Below are positions 42,032-50,819 of a stretch of 64,000 bases of DNA, one piece after another (the first letter of the stretch is position 1; each line of letters starts with the position of its first letter). This DNA is from an uncultured Treponema sp. (GTDB taxonomy: Bacteria > Spirochaetota > Spirochaetia > Treponematales > Treponemataceae). The stretch is from contig NZ_CAMCEC010000001.1 in NCBI RefSeq assembly GCF_945873775.1, positions 248,001 to 312,000 on the forward strand, written 5' to 3'. The notes under the pieces are model-generated. The model ran no database searches, had not been told where the DNA came from, and saw only the letters and a program-made list of their open reading frames with translations. Both the position numbers and the translations under genes were made by a program.

Positions 42032-44776
42032 ATGTCTGAAGAACTTGAAAATTCTGTCCGCGAAATGCTGAAGGCAGAAACATGGACACGAGCGGGAATT
42101 ACAAACTTCACCAAGAACAACATCGAAGAACTTGAAAAAATTCTTGACGAATGTAGAAACCAGAACTGTGAGTATGCCATCAAGGATATCTGCGATGAAC
42201 AGCTTGCGCACACAAAAGACAGCATTGTAGCCCTTTATCTTTCCGGCATGATTGCAATGCGCACAGGTTCCGTAGACACAAGCTCCCTTTACGCGCTCTT
42301 TGATATTTTTGAAAAGAACCACAAGGAATCTCTTGTTGAATATCTTTGCAATTCAATTCTTGAAGACGATCCGCAGAACAAGCTTGCTCTAAGAAAACTC
42401 GCGGATTATTACAAGGCTTCAAATGACGACAGGCTCTGGGAACTTTATGAGAAAATTGTAAAGCTTGACTTTGAAGAAGCTGAAATGGCGCGCATTCTTG
42501 CTGAACGCTATGATTCTCAGGGAAACAAGGAAGCCGCAATAAACTACTATAAAAAAGCATTGCTCCGCTTTGTTGCCGCAAAAAACATCGGCTCAGCAAA
42601 AGCTATATGGTCAATTCTTGTTTCTTACATTCCAGAAGAACTTGATTTCTTTATGCTGGTTCAGCGCAAAATTGCGAAGACAATCAGCGAAGACAAGTCA
42701 GCAATTCTTATGCAGGAACTTTACGCATATTACAAGGACACAGCAAAATGGGACACTGCAATCAGCATTCTAAAGCTTATTCTTGAAATTGACAGCAAAG
42801 ATTCCTGGGCGCGCAAAGAAATCACAGAATGTTTCCGCGGAAAATACGCAGACCACTCGCATCTTGAAGACTACATAAAATCTTCAAATTTGAACCAGTC
42901 GTTCCGCAATGTTTTTGAAGCAATCAACGACTTTGAAAAACACATTGCATTCGACGCAAAAAATTACGTTTACCACAGAACTTGGGGCGTTGGAATTATT
43001 TCAAAAGTTGAAGGAGACATTCTTACAATCAACTTTGGAAAGAAAACCGGCGTTCACACAATGTCTTTGAAAATGGCAGTCAGCGCGCTTCAGCCTCTTG
43101 CAAAAGACCACATCAAAGTCTACAAGAAAACTGTAAAGCATGAAGAGCTTGTAAAAAAAGTAAAGTCTGATATTCCGTGGACTTTAAAGACAATAATCAA
43201 AAGCTACAATAATAACTGCGATGAAAAGCATATCAAGGCGGAACTTGTTCCTTCAATTTTGAAAGACGCAGCTAAAGATAAAGACGGAAAAACAAAAGGC
43301 TCAAGCGAATGGACAAGCTGGCACGCAAAGGCTCAGAAAATTCTTGCGGAAGCTCCGTTCTGTGTAAATCCAAATGACGCAAATTTCTATACAGTCCGCG
43401 ACAGAGAACTTAGCAAGTCAGAACGTCTTGCAAACGAATTCAAGGCGAACAAGGAATTCTTCCCAAGAATCGACATAATGGCACGTTATCTTGAAACAAT
43501 TGAAGATCCTTCTGACGACCAATTCTCTGAAATGTTCAGCTACTTTGCAAACTACCTCAAGGCATTCACTTCAGTAGACGAGCATATTGTGGCTTCTTAT
43601 CTTGTTGTTCAGGAAATTGTAAAAAGAATTTCCGCGCTTGAAAATCCTGCAAAGTTCACATTCGCCGAGCTTTATTCAGAAATTGAAAATCCGCGCGAAA
43701 TGTACACAAAGCTCAAGGACACAAAAAATACTCATCTCAAGAAAATGTTCCTTGCAAATATCAAGATGCTTCCGGACTGGGATGCTCAGTACACTTTCTT
43801 GTTCCCGACTGTGCTTGACAAAAATCTTATTGCGGAAATTATTTCAGCTGGAAAAGAAGAAAAAGCAGTACGCCTTGTTCAGGATATTTTCAACGACTAC
43901 AGAAGCAACAGAAATGCTGTAAACTACTTTATTTCTAAATGCAAAACTGAAGAATGGTTTGTTGAAGCAAAAATTTCAGAAGAAAAGCAGCTTGTAACTT
44001 TGGTCAACATAATTTCAGTCTGCAACCGTGAAAAAAACAATCACGTAAACACAGTTGAAAACACAAAGACAATAAAGGAAGCCACAGCCCTTCTCTTTGG
44101 AAACAAGCTGAACGAAGACAAGAATCCAATGCTTGAGTATATGCTTGCAAATTCAACTGACGTAATTACAAGAATGTACACAATGGTCAGCGACCTTTCT
44201 GACCTTGAATTGCAATACAAAGCCGCTTTAAGAAACGGAATCTTGAAAAAATATCCAGACTTTAAATTCCAGGAAGCAGAAATCAAGCAGGAAGCTCCAA
44301 AAGGACTTCTGGTTACTGCAAAAATGCTCGAAGTCAAACGCTCTCTTGCAGAAGACATCGAAAAAGTTCAGCTTCCAAAAGTTGCTGCTGAAATCGGCGA
44401 GGCAAAAGAAAAAGGCGACCTTAAGGAAAATGCTGAATACATAGCAGCAAAAGAAGCTCAGCATCGCCTGAACGTTCAGCTTTCAAAACTCAAGGAAGAA
44501 CTTTCGCGCGCAGTTGTATTCGATCCTACAACAGCGACGACATCGCTTGTTTCATTCGGAACAAAAGTTACATTGCATAACAATCTTGAAAACAATGAAG
44601 TTGTTTATACAATTCTTGGTCCGTGGGAATCAAATGTTGATGAAGGAATAATTTCTTATCTTTCACCGCTCGGAAACAATCTTCTTGATATGAAAAACGG
44701 AGAACAAAGAGCGTTTACAATCAACGACCACAAATACGATTACACTGTAAAATCTATTGAGGCCGCTGAAGTTTAA
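42032..44776 (+). CDS. greA: GreA-type transcription elongation factor fused to a long helical-repeat N-terminus
   Basis: 914 residues against about 158 for ordinary GreA. The last 155 residues are GreA: a coiled-coil hairpin with the acidic tip AKEKGDLKENAEY (about 790-802, as in E. coli GDLKENAEY), then the FKBP-like C-terminal domain (TKVTLHNNLENNEVVYTILG, ISYLSPLGNNLL). GreA stimulates cleavage of backtracked RNA by RNA polymerase. The first 240 residues are TPR-like (YKASNDDRLWELYEKI, AINYYKKALLRF); the middle 500 are helical, unassigned. Long GreA fusions occur in other spirochaetes. AGGAG lies 9 bases before the ATG. Confidence 0.9.
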   Translation: MSEELENSVREMLKAETWTRAGITNFTKNNIEELEKILDECRNQNCEYAIKDICDEQLAHTKDSIVALYLSGMIAMRTGSVDTSSLYALFDIFEKNHKESLVEYLCNSILEDDPQNKLALRKLADYYKASNDDRLWELYEKIVKLDFEEAEMARILAERYDSQGNKEAAINYYKKALLRFVAAKNIGSAKAIWSILVSYIPEELDFFMLVQRKIAKTISEDKSAILMQELYAYYKDTAKWDTAISILKLILEIDSKDSWARKEITECFRGKYADHSHLEDYIKSSNLNQSFRNVFEAINDFEKHIAFDAKNYVYHRTWGVGIISKVEGDILTINFGKKTGVHTMSLKMAVSALQPLAKDHIKVYKKTVKHEELVKKVKSDIPWTLKTIIKSYNNNCDEKHIKAELVPSILKDAAKDKDGKTKGSSEWTSWHAKAQKILAEAPFCVNPNDANFYTVRDRELSKSERLANEFKANKEFFPRIDIMARYLETIEDPSDDQFSEMFSYFANYLKAFTSVDEHIVASYLVVQEIVKRISALENPAKFTFAELYSEIENPREMYTKLKDTKNTHLKKMFLANIKMLPDWDAQYTFLFPTVLDKNLIAEIISAGKEEKAVRLVQDIFNDYRSNRNAVNYFISKCKTEEWFVEAKISEEKQLVTLVNIISVCNREKNNHVNTVENTKTIKEATALLFGNKLNEDKNPMLEYMLANSTDVITRMYTMVSDLSDLELQYKAALRNGILKKYPDFKFQEAEIKQEAPKGLLVTAKMLEVKRSLAEDIEKVQLPKVAAEIGEAKEKGDLKENAEYIAAKEAQHRLNVQLSKLKEELSRAVVFDPTTATTSLVSFGTKVTLHNNLENNEVVYTILGPWESNVDEGIISYLSPLGNNLLDMKNGEQRAFTINDHKYDYTVKSIEAAEV

Positions 44777-44799
44777 CAAAAAGTGGAGCTGGCAAAACA

Positions 44800-45735
44800 A
44801 TGGCTATAAATGAAAAATCATTTGTAAAACTTTCAGCTAACGTTGGAATGTTCTGCCACTCCACAAACATTGGAGTTGTTTTCAGCAATGACGAAATTTT
44901 TCTTATTGACTCAGGGCAGTCAGAAGAAGACGGAAAACTCATTGCTGAAACACTTTCATCTCTCTTTCCTGAAAAAAAAATCAAAGCTATAATCCAGACA
45001 CATTCACACGCTGACCACTGCGGCGGCTCTTTGTATCTGAAAAAAAATTTTGAAACCCAAATTTGGGCTTCAGCTGAATCCGCAAGAATAATGGAAGTTC
45101 CAGCGATAATCGGAGCGATTTACTGCGGCGGAGTTTCTATAAAAGAATTTGATATTCCGCAGTTCACGCCGCCAGAACCAATTTTTACTGACAGAATTTT
45201 AACTGAAGAAAAAATCGAGCTTGACGATGTTTTTATTTCATTTTATTTTCTTCCAGGACACTTTTTTGATCAGATTGGAATTTTAGTTCAAGACAAATCA
45301 GACGGAATAAAAAGTTTTTTTCTTGGCGACAGTTTTTTTGGAATCGAGCTTTTAAAAAAAACATGGATTCCGTTTTTATGCAACCAAAAAGATTTCAGAA
45401 AATCAGTAAGAAAAATCGCATCAATAAATTCTGATTTTTATATTCCCGGCCACGGCTCAAAATGCACGTTCGCGACAATAAATGCGTTTGCAGAAATAAA
45501 CATAATGGTTACTTACGAATTTGAATCTCTCATTTTAAAAAAAATCAATGAAGGATTCAAAACAACGGAAGAGCTTTTAAAAGCAATCGCCGACTATTCG
45601 TCAATAAAAATGAAAGTTGTTCCGTTTTACTTAATCGGCACAACGTTGCGTTCATATCTTTCCTGCCTTGAGCATGAAGGGCAAATCGCCTGCGAAATTA
45701 TAGACAACAAACTTATTTGGAGGACTTTAAAATGA
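44800..45735 (+). CDS. Metallo-beta-lactamase-fold hydrolase
   Basis: 311 residues with the metal motif THSHADHCGG (about 67-76), a downstream GHFFDQIG and LGDSFFG, and a late GHGS (near 225), all as in MBL-fold hydrolases. The C-terminal 60 residues resemble a small winged-helix extension (FKTTEELLKAIADYSS). Substrate unknown; glyoxalase II-like or a phosphodiesterase are possible. Follows greA by 23 bases and overlaps deoC by four bases (ATGA). Confidence 0.82.
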   Translation: MAINEKSFVKLSANVGMFCHSTNIGVVFSNDEIFLIDSGQSEEDGKLIAETLSSLFPEKKIKAIIQTHSHADHCGGSLYLKKNFETQIWASAESARIMEVPAIIGAIYCGGVSIKEFDIPQFTPPEPIFTDRILTEEKIELDDVFISFYFLPGHFFDQIGILVQDKSDGIKSFFLGDSFFGIELLKKTWIPFLCNQKDFRKSVRKIASINSDFYIPGHGSKCTFATINAFAEINIMVTYEFESLILKKINEGFKTTEELLKAIADYSSIKMKVVPFYLIGTTLRSYLSCLEHEGQIACEIIDNKLIWRTLK

Positions 45736-46442
45736 CAAAACAAGAACTTGCAAAATTTATAGATCAGACTCTTCTTTCTCCAGAAGCAACAGAAGAACAA
45801 GTTGAAAAATTTTGCCAGCAAGCAAAAGAATACGGATTTGCAAGCGTTTGCATAAATCCAGTTTTTGTTTCAACTGCGGCAAAAATTCTTTCAGGCTCGC
45901 AAACAAAAGTCTGCACTGTAATAGATTTTCCGCTTGGAGCCGGAGGAACAGAATCAAAAATGTCGCAGGCAGACATTGCAATTACAAACGGAGCGGACGA
46001 GCTTGACTTTGTAATCGACTTGAATCTTGTAAAAAGCAAAAAATGGAACGAGCTTACACAGCAGCTTTCGTTTTTAACAAAGAGCGTTCAGGAAGCTTCG
46101 ATGTTTGCAGAAAAAGACGGAATTCCACGCAAAGGAAAAGTTTTAACAAAGCTGATTTTGGAAACAACGCTTTTAGATGATGATGAAATAATTCAGTCTT
46201 GCATCTGCGCAAAAAACGCAGGATTTGATTTTGTCAAAACTTCCACTGGATTTTCAATGAAAAAACCGAACGGAGCAACAATCCATGCTGTTGAATTAAT
46301 GAGGAAAACTGTGGGAAATGAAATGGGCGTAAAATCCAGCGGCGGAATTCATTCTACACAAGAAGCGCTTGATTTTATTTCAGCTGGAGCAAACCGAATT
46401 GGCGCAAGCTCAGGAATTCAAATTGTGGACGGACTAAACTGA
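45732..46442 (+). CDS. deoC: Deoxyribose-phosphate aldolase
   Basis: Splits 2-deoxyribose-5-phosphate to acetaldehyde and glyceraldehyde-3-phosphate, the route for deoxyribose released by DeoD. 236 residues from the ATG at 45732 (GGAGG 8 bases upstream). Motifs: FIDQTLLSPEATEEQV, VCTVIDFPLGAG, GADELDFVIDLNLV, the Schiff-base lysine in FVKTSTGF (near 168) and VKSSGGIHS. It overlaps the hydrolase stop by four bases. Confidence 0.94.
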   Translation: MTKQELAKFIDQTLLSPEATEEQVEKFCQQAKEYGFASVCINPVFVSTAAKILSGSQTKVCTVIDFPLGAGGTESKMSQADIAITNGADELDFVIDLNLVKSKKWNELTQQLSFLTKSVQEASMFAEKDGIPRKGKVLTKLILETTLLDDDEIIQSCICAKNAGFDFVKTSTGFSMKKPNGATIHAVELMRKTVGNEMGVKSSGGIHSTQEALDFISAGANRIGASSGIQIVDGLN

Positions 46443-46444
46443 AA

Positions 46445-46795
46445 TTATTCAGACTGTTCTTTTCTTACTTTTTCTATTATCCTGAGACTTTCATTTACAA
46501 GCTTGTCAATTTCTGCAAAATTTTCTGAAATGGAAATTTTGTAGAAAACCCAAGTTCCGCGTTTTATTGTTTTTACAAATCCAGAATCCTTTAAAATTTT
46601 CAGATGATGCGAAATTGCAGGACGCGAAAGATTTGACTTGGAAGTTAAATCCATAACGCTTATTCCTTCTTCACCGGCATCTGCTATGTCAAGAATAAGT
46701 TTTTGCCGGACTTCATCACCAAGGGCTATAAAAAGAGGTCCGCATTTATTGAGCATTTCATGTATTTTTTTTAACTCGGATTTGCTTATTCCCAT
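46445..46795 (-). CDS. ArsR-family winged-helix regulator
   Basis: 116 residues from the ATG at 46795, chosen over a GTG five codons earlier because GTGAGG then serves as its ribosome site. The DNA-binding helix-turn-helix reads SKSNLSRPAISHHLKIL (about 52-68), with a beta wing (FVKTIKRGTWVFYKIS). The cysteine metal box (ELCVCDL) of ArsR/SmtB is absent (GISVMDLTS), so metal sensing by that site is unlikely. Divergent from the RND operon with matching palindromes near both promoters, so it probably represses itself and that operon. Confidence 0.88.
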   Translation of the reverse strand: MGISKSELKKIHEMLNKCGPLFIALGDEVRQKLILDIADAGEEGISVMDLTSKSNLSRPAISHHLKILKDSGFVKTIKRGTWVFYKISISENFAEIDKLVNESLRIIEKVRKEQSE

Positions 46796-46828
46796 TTTGC
46801 AGAACCTCACGTTTTAAAGGATTATTAA

Positions 46829-46858
46829 ATAATATAGTTTAAATTCCAAAAATGTCAA
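46829..46858 (-). promoter_or_regulatory. Promoter of the ArsR-family regulator gene
   Basis: TTGACA (46858-46853), 18-base spacer, TATTAT (46834-46829). A GTTTAA half-site lies within the spacer and the palindrome 46860-46879 abuts the -35. Confidence 0.55.
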
Positions 46859-46859
46859 T

Positions 46860-46879
46860 AAGTTTAAGTAATTAAACTT
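46860..46879. promoter_or_regulatory. Likely ArsR-type operator 1
   Basis: Perfect inverted repeat AAGTTTAA-GTAA-TTAAACTT, 8-bp arms with a 4-base centre, adjoining the regulator gene's -35 box. Confidence 0.6.
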
Positions 46880-46904
46880 TTTAACATTTTTTTCACAAAA
46901 CCTA

Positions 46905-46932
46905 TTGAATTTTATAAAAAAAACATTATATT
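46905..46932 (+). promoter_or_regulatory. Promoter of the RND operon
   Basis: TTGAAT (46905-46910), 16-base spacer, TATATT (46927-46932). An 8-bp inverted repeat CCTATTGA/TCAATAGG (46901-46908 and 46939-46946) brackets it. Confidence 0.5.
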
Positions 46933-46945
46933 TATATATCAATAG

Positions 46946-46961
46946 GTTTAATCTTTTGAAC
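46946..46961. promoter_or_regulatory. Likely ArsR-type operator 2
   Basis: GTTTAA-TCTT-TTGAAC: same half-site and 4-base centre as operator 1 with one change, located just downstream of the expected RND start of transcription, a good place for repression. Confidence 0.5.
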
Positions 46962-46984
46962 ATTATTCAGGAAAGGATTATTTT

Positions 46985-49936
46985 ATGAAAAGGAAATTTC
47001 TAAAAACTTTTTTTAAGCATCCTTGGGCAATAATAGTAGCCACGCTGCTGCTCACAGGATTCTTCGGATTCTTTTTAAAGAATTTGGCTCTTGAAAATTC
47101 GCTTCGTTCATTCTTCCCGCAAAAAGACGCATCTTATGACCTGCTTACAAAAACTGAAGATGAATTTGGAAGCATGCTTTCTATTGGAATCACATTAGAA
47201 ACAAAAAGCGGAACAACCATACTTACTCCAGAATACATCGATGTTGTAAGAAAAATTACTGACAGAACTCTTGAACTGCCAGAAGTTGAAGACATAGATT
47301 CTGTCACTCACATCGATTATGTTTGCGATGAAAACGGCTCAATATCAGCAACACAGCTTATCCCAGACACGTACACAGGAACTGATGAAGATATTTTCCA
47401 GCTGAAATCACGGCTTGCTGAATGGCACGATATGTACAACCGCGTAATTGTGAACGATGACAACACTGGATTTCAAATGCAAATTTCGCTCCGTCCAAAA
47501 AGCGATGAAACTCTTTCACTGGAAGAAAATCAGGCTCGCCTTGCAGAACTTACAGAGCAGGCAAAAACTGCGGATGACAAAACAGAAATCAATGCAGAAA
47601 TTGCCCAGACAAAATCGAACATAAAAGAAATAAAAGCGCAAGTAAGAAAGCTCGGCACTGACATTATGAGGCAGCAGAAAGTTCTTGCAAAAGTAAAACA
47701 GATTGTAAACGAAGAAACAGACGGACATCATCTCAATGTAAAATTTGTAGGTGAACCTGTTCTTTCAGAAGAATCAAAGCAGTTTATGATTTCGGACTTG
47801 CTGGTTTTGATTCCGCTTGTAATTGTTGTTGTTCTTCTTTCTCTTTACATGAGCTTTAAAACTGTAACTGGAATGCTTCTTCCTTTGTGCACGGTTTTGC
47901 TTTCAACAATAATTTCCGTTGGAATGATGGGATTCTTTGGAATAACATTCACTTTGATTTCAAGCGTAATTCCAGTTTCGTTAATTGCAGTCGGCTCTGC
48001 ATACGGAATCCATGTTCTTTCGCATTACTACATTGCAATCAACAGTGTTGAAGGTGAAATGACAAGAGAAAAATATGAAGAATGTGTTTTCTCTGGCTTG
48101 AATGAAGTTATTGTTGCTGTCTTGCTTGCTGGAGTTACAACAATTGTCGGATTCATTTCGCTTATAACAAGCCCGCTCGGACCCTTGCATAGCTTTGCAG
48201 TATTCACAGCGGTTGGAGTTTCACTTTCGCTTCTTCTTTCTATAACATTTATTCCTGCAGTTCTTCTTTTGAAGGATTACAGAAAAGCTGTAAAAAGAGA
48301 ACGCAACATTGACAAGCTCACTGCAAAAGTAAAAGCAAAAATGGAAAAAGCAAAACGGCGTTTGGAGCTTGCAAGAATTCAGCGCGGCGGAAAAACAGAA
48401 GCAGAAGCTAGCGGCGACACACTTTATTCAATCTACAAATTTTTCTGCGGCTCTGTTCCACGTCTTGTGCTTACTTCAATTGTTATAATCGTTCTCTCGT
48501 TTACTGGACTCAGAGTTCTAAAAATTGATACAGCGTTAATCAACTACTTCCCAAAGAACTGCGACTTCAGAAAAGATGTTGACCACATTGACCAGCAATA
48601 TGCCGGCTCAAACTGCCTCTTCTTTGTAATTCAAGGACAGGAAAAAGGCGACATTTCAAATCCGGAACTTTTGCAGGCTGTAGACAACATGGAGCATTAT
48701 CTTGCTGCAAACCATGAGAATATCGGAAAAATCGTTTCCTTTACAACATTCATAAAACGCATAAACCAAGTCTGGCACGTTCCAGGAGCACAGCCAGTTT
48801 CATCCAGTGAATCATCAGACTCTTCTGCTTCAAGCGGATTTTCTGACGGATGGGACGACTGGGGCTCTGACTTTGGAACAGACACTTCATCTTCAACTTC
48901 TGATGACTGGTCAGACTGGGGAACAGATGACTCAAGCACACAAGCTTCTCCTGCGCAGGATTTTGTAGATCCAAACATTGCTTACAGCGAACAGCTTGAA
49001 ACTTCAATGACAACAAAACAAGTTCTTGAACTTTTGAACAAAGCTTATGTTGAAGCAGGCGGACAGTACGCTTCTGTAGAAGATATTGTTAACCAGCTTA
49101 TGAAGCAGGTTAACTACAATGGAACTGCATACTATGAAATTCCTTACGACACTTCAAAGTATCCTGTTGCGACACGTGAAGAACTGAAAAATGTTGTTGA
49201 AAACTATCTCACACTTTTAAGCGGCTCACTTGACAGATTTATTGATGACGACATGAATCCAAAGGAAATGCGCATAACTTGCCAGCTTAGAAGCCACTCA
49301 TCAGAGGAAAGCGGAATCATAATTGCAGATGCCAAAAGTTACGCTGCAGAACATTTCCCTGAAGGATACACTCTTGAAGCAACTGGTTCAGCGCAGATGG
49401 AACACAGAATGACAAGCATGATTGTTTCAAGCCAGATAACAAGCCTTGCGCTTTCACTGTTCTCTGTTTTCCTGATTATCGCGATTTCATTTAAATCTTG
49501 CTGGGCAGGACTTTTGGGAGCAATTCCGCTTGCATTCAGTATTCTTCTTAACTACATGACAATGGGATTCTGCGAAATCAATCTTGACTTCATTACAAGC
49601 ATTATCGCTTCGGTTGCAGTCGGAGTTGGTATTGACTACACAATCCACTTTATGACAACCTATAAAGAAGAAAGGGCGAAAACAGAAAATGTTGTTGAAG
49701 TTCTAAAGGAAACTTTCAGAAAGAGCGGACGCGGAATTCTTACAAATGCACTTGCTGTAGGACTTGGATTCCTTGTTCTTACACTTTCGAAGTTTATAGT
49801 TTTGCGCTACATCGGAATTCTTGTTGCAATCGTAATGTTTACATCAAGCTTCCTTGCAATGACAATTATTCCAGGAGTTTTGAATCTAACAGATCCAAAA
49901 TTTATGCGTCCAAAAGAAAAAACTGAAAACAAATAA
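46985..49936 (+). CDS. RND-superfamily exporter (MMPL/HAE3-like) with acidic Trp-rich insert
   Basis: 983 residues in two related halves, each with one leading membrane helix, a large periplasmic loop and a cluster of further helices (about 265-430 and 815-970; SLIAVGSAYGIHVLSHYY and VAVGVGIDYTIHFMTTYKE are equivalent segments). This matches single-chain RND exporters of lipids or hydrophobic molecules. The second periplasmic loop holds a low-complexity Ser/Asp/Trp insert (about 602-658; GWDDWGSDFG, DDWSDWGTDD). AAGGA precedes the ATG. First of three genes with a LolA-like protein and a porin-like barrel; cargo unknown. Confidence 0.88.
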   Translation: MKRKFLKTFFKHPWAIIVATLLLTGFFGFFLKNLALENSLRSFFPQKDASYDLLTKTEDEFGSMLSIGITLETKSGTTILTPEYIDVVRKITDRTLELPEVEDIDSVTHIDYVCDENGSISATQLIPDTYTGTDEDIFQLKSRLAEWHDMYNRVIVNDDNTGFQMQISLRPKSDETLSLEENQARLAELTEQAKTADDKTEINAEIAQTKSNIKEIKAQVRKLGTDIMRQQKVLAKVKQIVNEETDGHHLNVKFVGEPVLSEESKQFMISDLLVLIPLVIVVVLLSLYMSFKTVTGMLLPLCTVLLSTIISVGMMGFFGITFTLISSVIPVSLIAVGSAYGIHVLSHYYIAINSVEGEMTREKYEECVFSGLNEVIVAVLLAGVTTIVGFISLITSPLGPLHSFAVFTAVGVSLSLLLSITFIPAVLLLKDYRKAVKRERNIDKLTAKVKAKMEKAKRRLELARIQRGGKTEAEASGDTLYSIYKFFCGSVPRLVLTSIVIIVLSFTGLRVLKIDTALINYFPKNCDFRKDVDHIDQQYAGSNCLFFVIQGQEKGDISNPELLQAVDNMEHYLAANHENIGKIVSFTTFIKRINQVWHVPGAQPVSSSESSDSSASSGFSDGWDDWGSDFGTDTSSSTSDDWSDWGTDDSSTQASPAQDFVDPNIAYSEQLETSMTTKQVLELLNKAYVEAGGQYASVEDIVNQLMKQVNYNGTAYYEIPYDTSKYPVATREELKNVVENYLTLLSGSLDRFIDDDMNPKEMRITCQLRSHSSEESGIIIADAKSYAAEHFPEGYTLEATGSAQMEHRMTSMIVSSQITSLALSLFSVFLIIAISFKSCWAGLLGAIPLAFSILLNYMTMGFCEINLDFITSIIASVAVGVGIDYTIHFMTTYKEERAKTENVVEVLKETFRKSGRGILTNALAVGLGFLVLTLSKFIVLRYIGILVAIVMFTSSFLAMTIIPGVLNLTDPKFMRPKEKTENK

Positions 49937-50014
49937 AAAACTTCTTGGTCAAAAGCCGAGAAACAACAATAAAAAATCCCGGATTTTTTTCCGGGAAAAA
50001 CATGGAGGATAAAA

Positions 50015-50794
50015 ATGAAACTTACATTTAAAACACTGACATTAGCAGCGGCGCTTGCAGCAGGAACTTTCGCAGCATTTGCAGATGCTCGCGGAGATGA
50101 AATCATGCAGAGAACACACGATGTTGCAAAGCCTGACTACAGCCGCTCTCAAGTTGTAATGCTTTTAACAGACAAAAACGGAACAACAGAACAGCGCAAT
50201 GTTCTTCAGTACGGACGCAACAAAAATGACATAACAAGCGCAGTTATGGATTTCAAATCGCCAGCAAATATAAAGGACACAAGATTTCTTCAGATTGAAA
50301 ACAAAGGCGCGCCAGATGACAAATGGATTTACCTTCCAGCATTGAAAAACACAAGACGTGTAAACTCAAGCGAAGGCTCAAAATCTTTCATGGGAACTGA
50401 CGCAACTTACGACGATCTTTCTACACGCGAAATGGAAGAAGACACTCACGAGTTTGTAAAGGAAGACACCAAGAACGGTTTCAATTGCGAAGTTGTAAAA
50501 AACACACCGATTGATCCAAAGTCAAGCCAGTACAGCTACAGAATGGTTTGGGTAGATAAAGCAACAGACTATCCTGTTTACACAGAGCTTTTTGACAAAA
50601 ACGGAAAACTCATAAAAACTCTTACTGTTTTCAAAATTGAAAATATTGACGGCTTCAATATTCCAATGGAAAACAAAATGGAAAATGTTCAGACAAAACA
50701 TTCGACTTCTATAAAAGTTATTAAAGTTGATGTAAAGACAGTTCTTCCAGATAAAATCTTTACACAAGATTTCTTGAACACAGGAAAGTTCTAA
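50015..50794 (+). CDS. LolA-like outer-membrane lipoprotein-sorting family protein
   Basis: 259 residues with a signal peptide (about 1-23, ...AAFA). The beta-rich body matches the LolA-like family often encoded beside RND exporters (GDEIMQRTHDVAKPDYSRS, DKWIYLPALKNTRRVNSSEG, SFMGTDATYDDLSTREMEED, YRMVWVDKATDYPVY). A periplasmic carrier for a lipid or lipophilic cargo between the RND pump and the outer membrane is the natural reading (inference). A short hairpin (CCCGG-ATTTTTTT-CCGGG) and a GGAGG precede the ATG. Confidence 0.85.
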   Translation: MKLTFKTLTLAAALAAGTFAAFADARGDEIMQRTHDVAKPDYSRSQVVMLLTDKNGTTEQRNVLQYGRNKNDITSAVMDFKSPANIKDTRFLQIENKGAPDDKWIYLPALKNTRRVNSSEGSKSFMGTDATYDDLSTREMEEDTHEFVKEDTKNGFNCEVVKNTPIDPKSSQYSYRMVWVDKATDYPVYTELFDKNGKLIKTLTVFKIENIDGFNIPMENKMENVQTKHSTSIKVIKVDVKTVLPDKIFTQDFLNTGKF

Positions 50795-50819
50795 AATTAA
50801 AAGCAAGGAGTTTCTTTAT

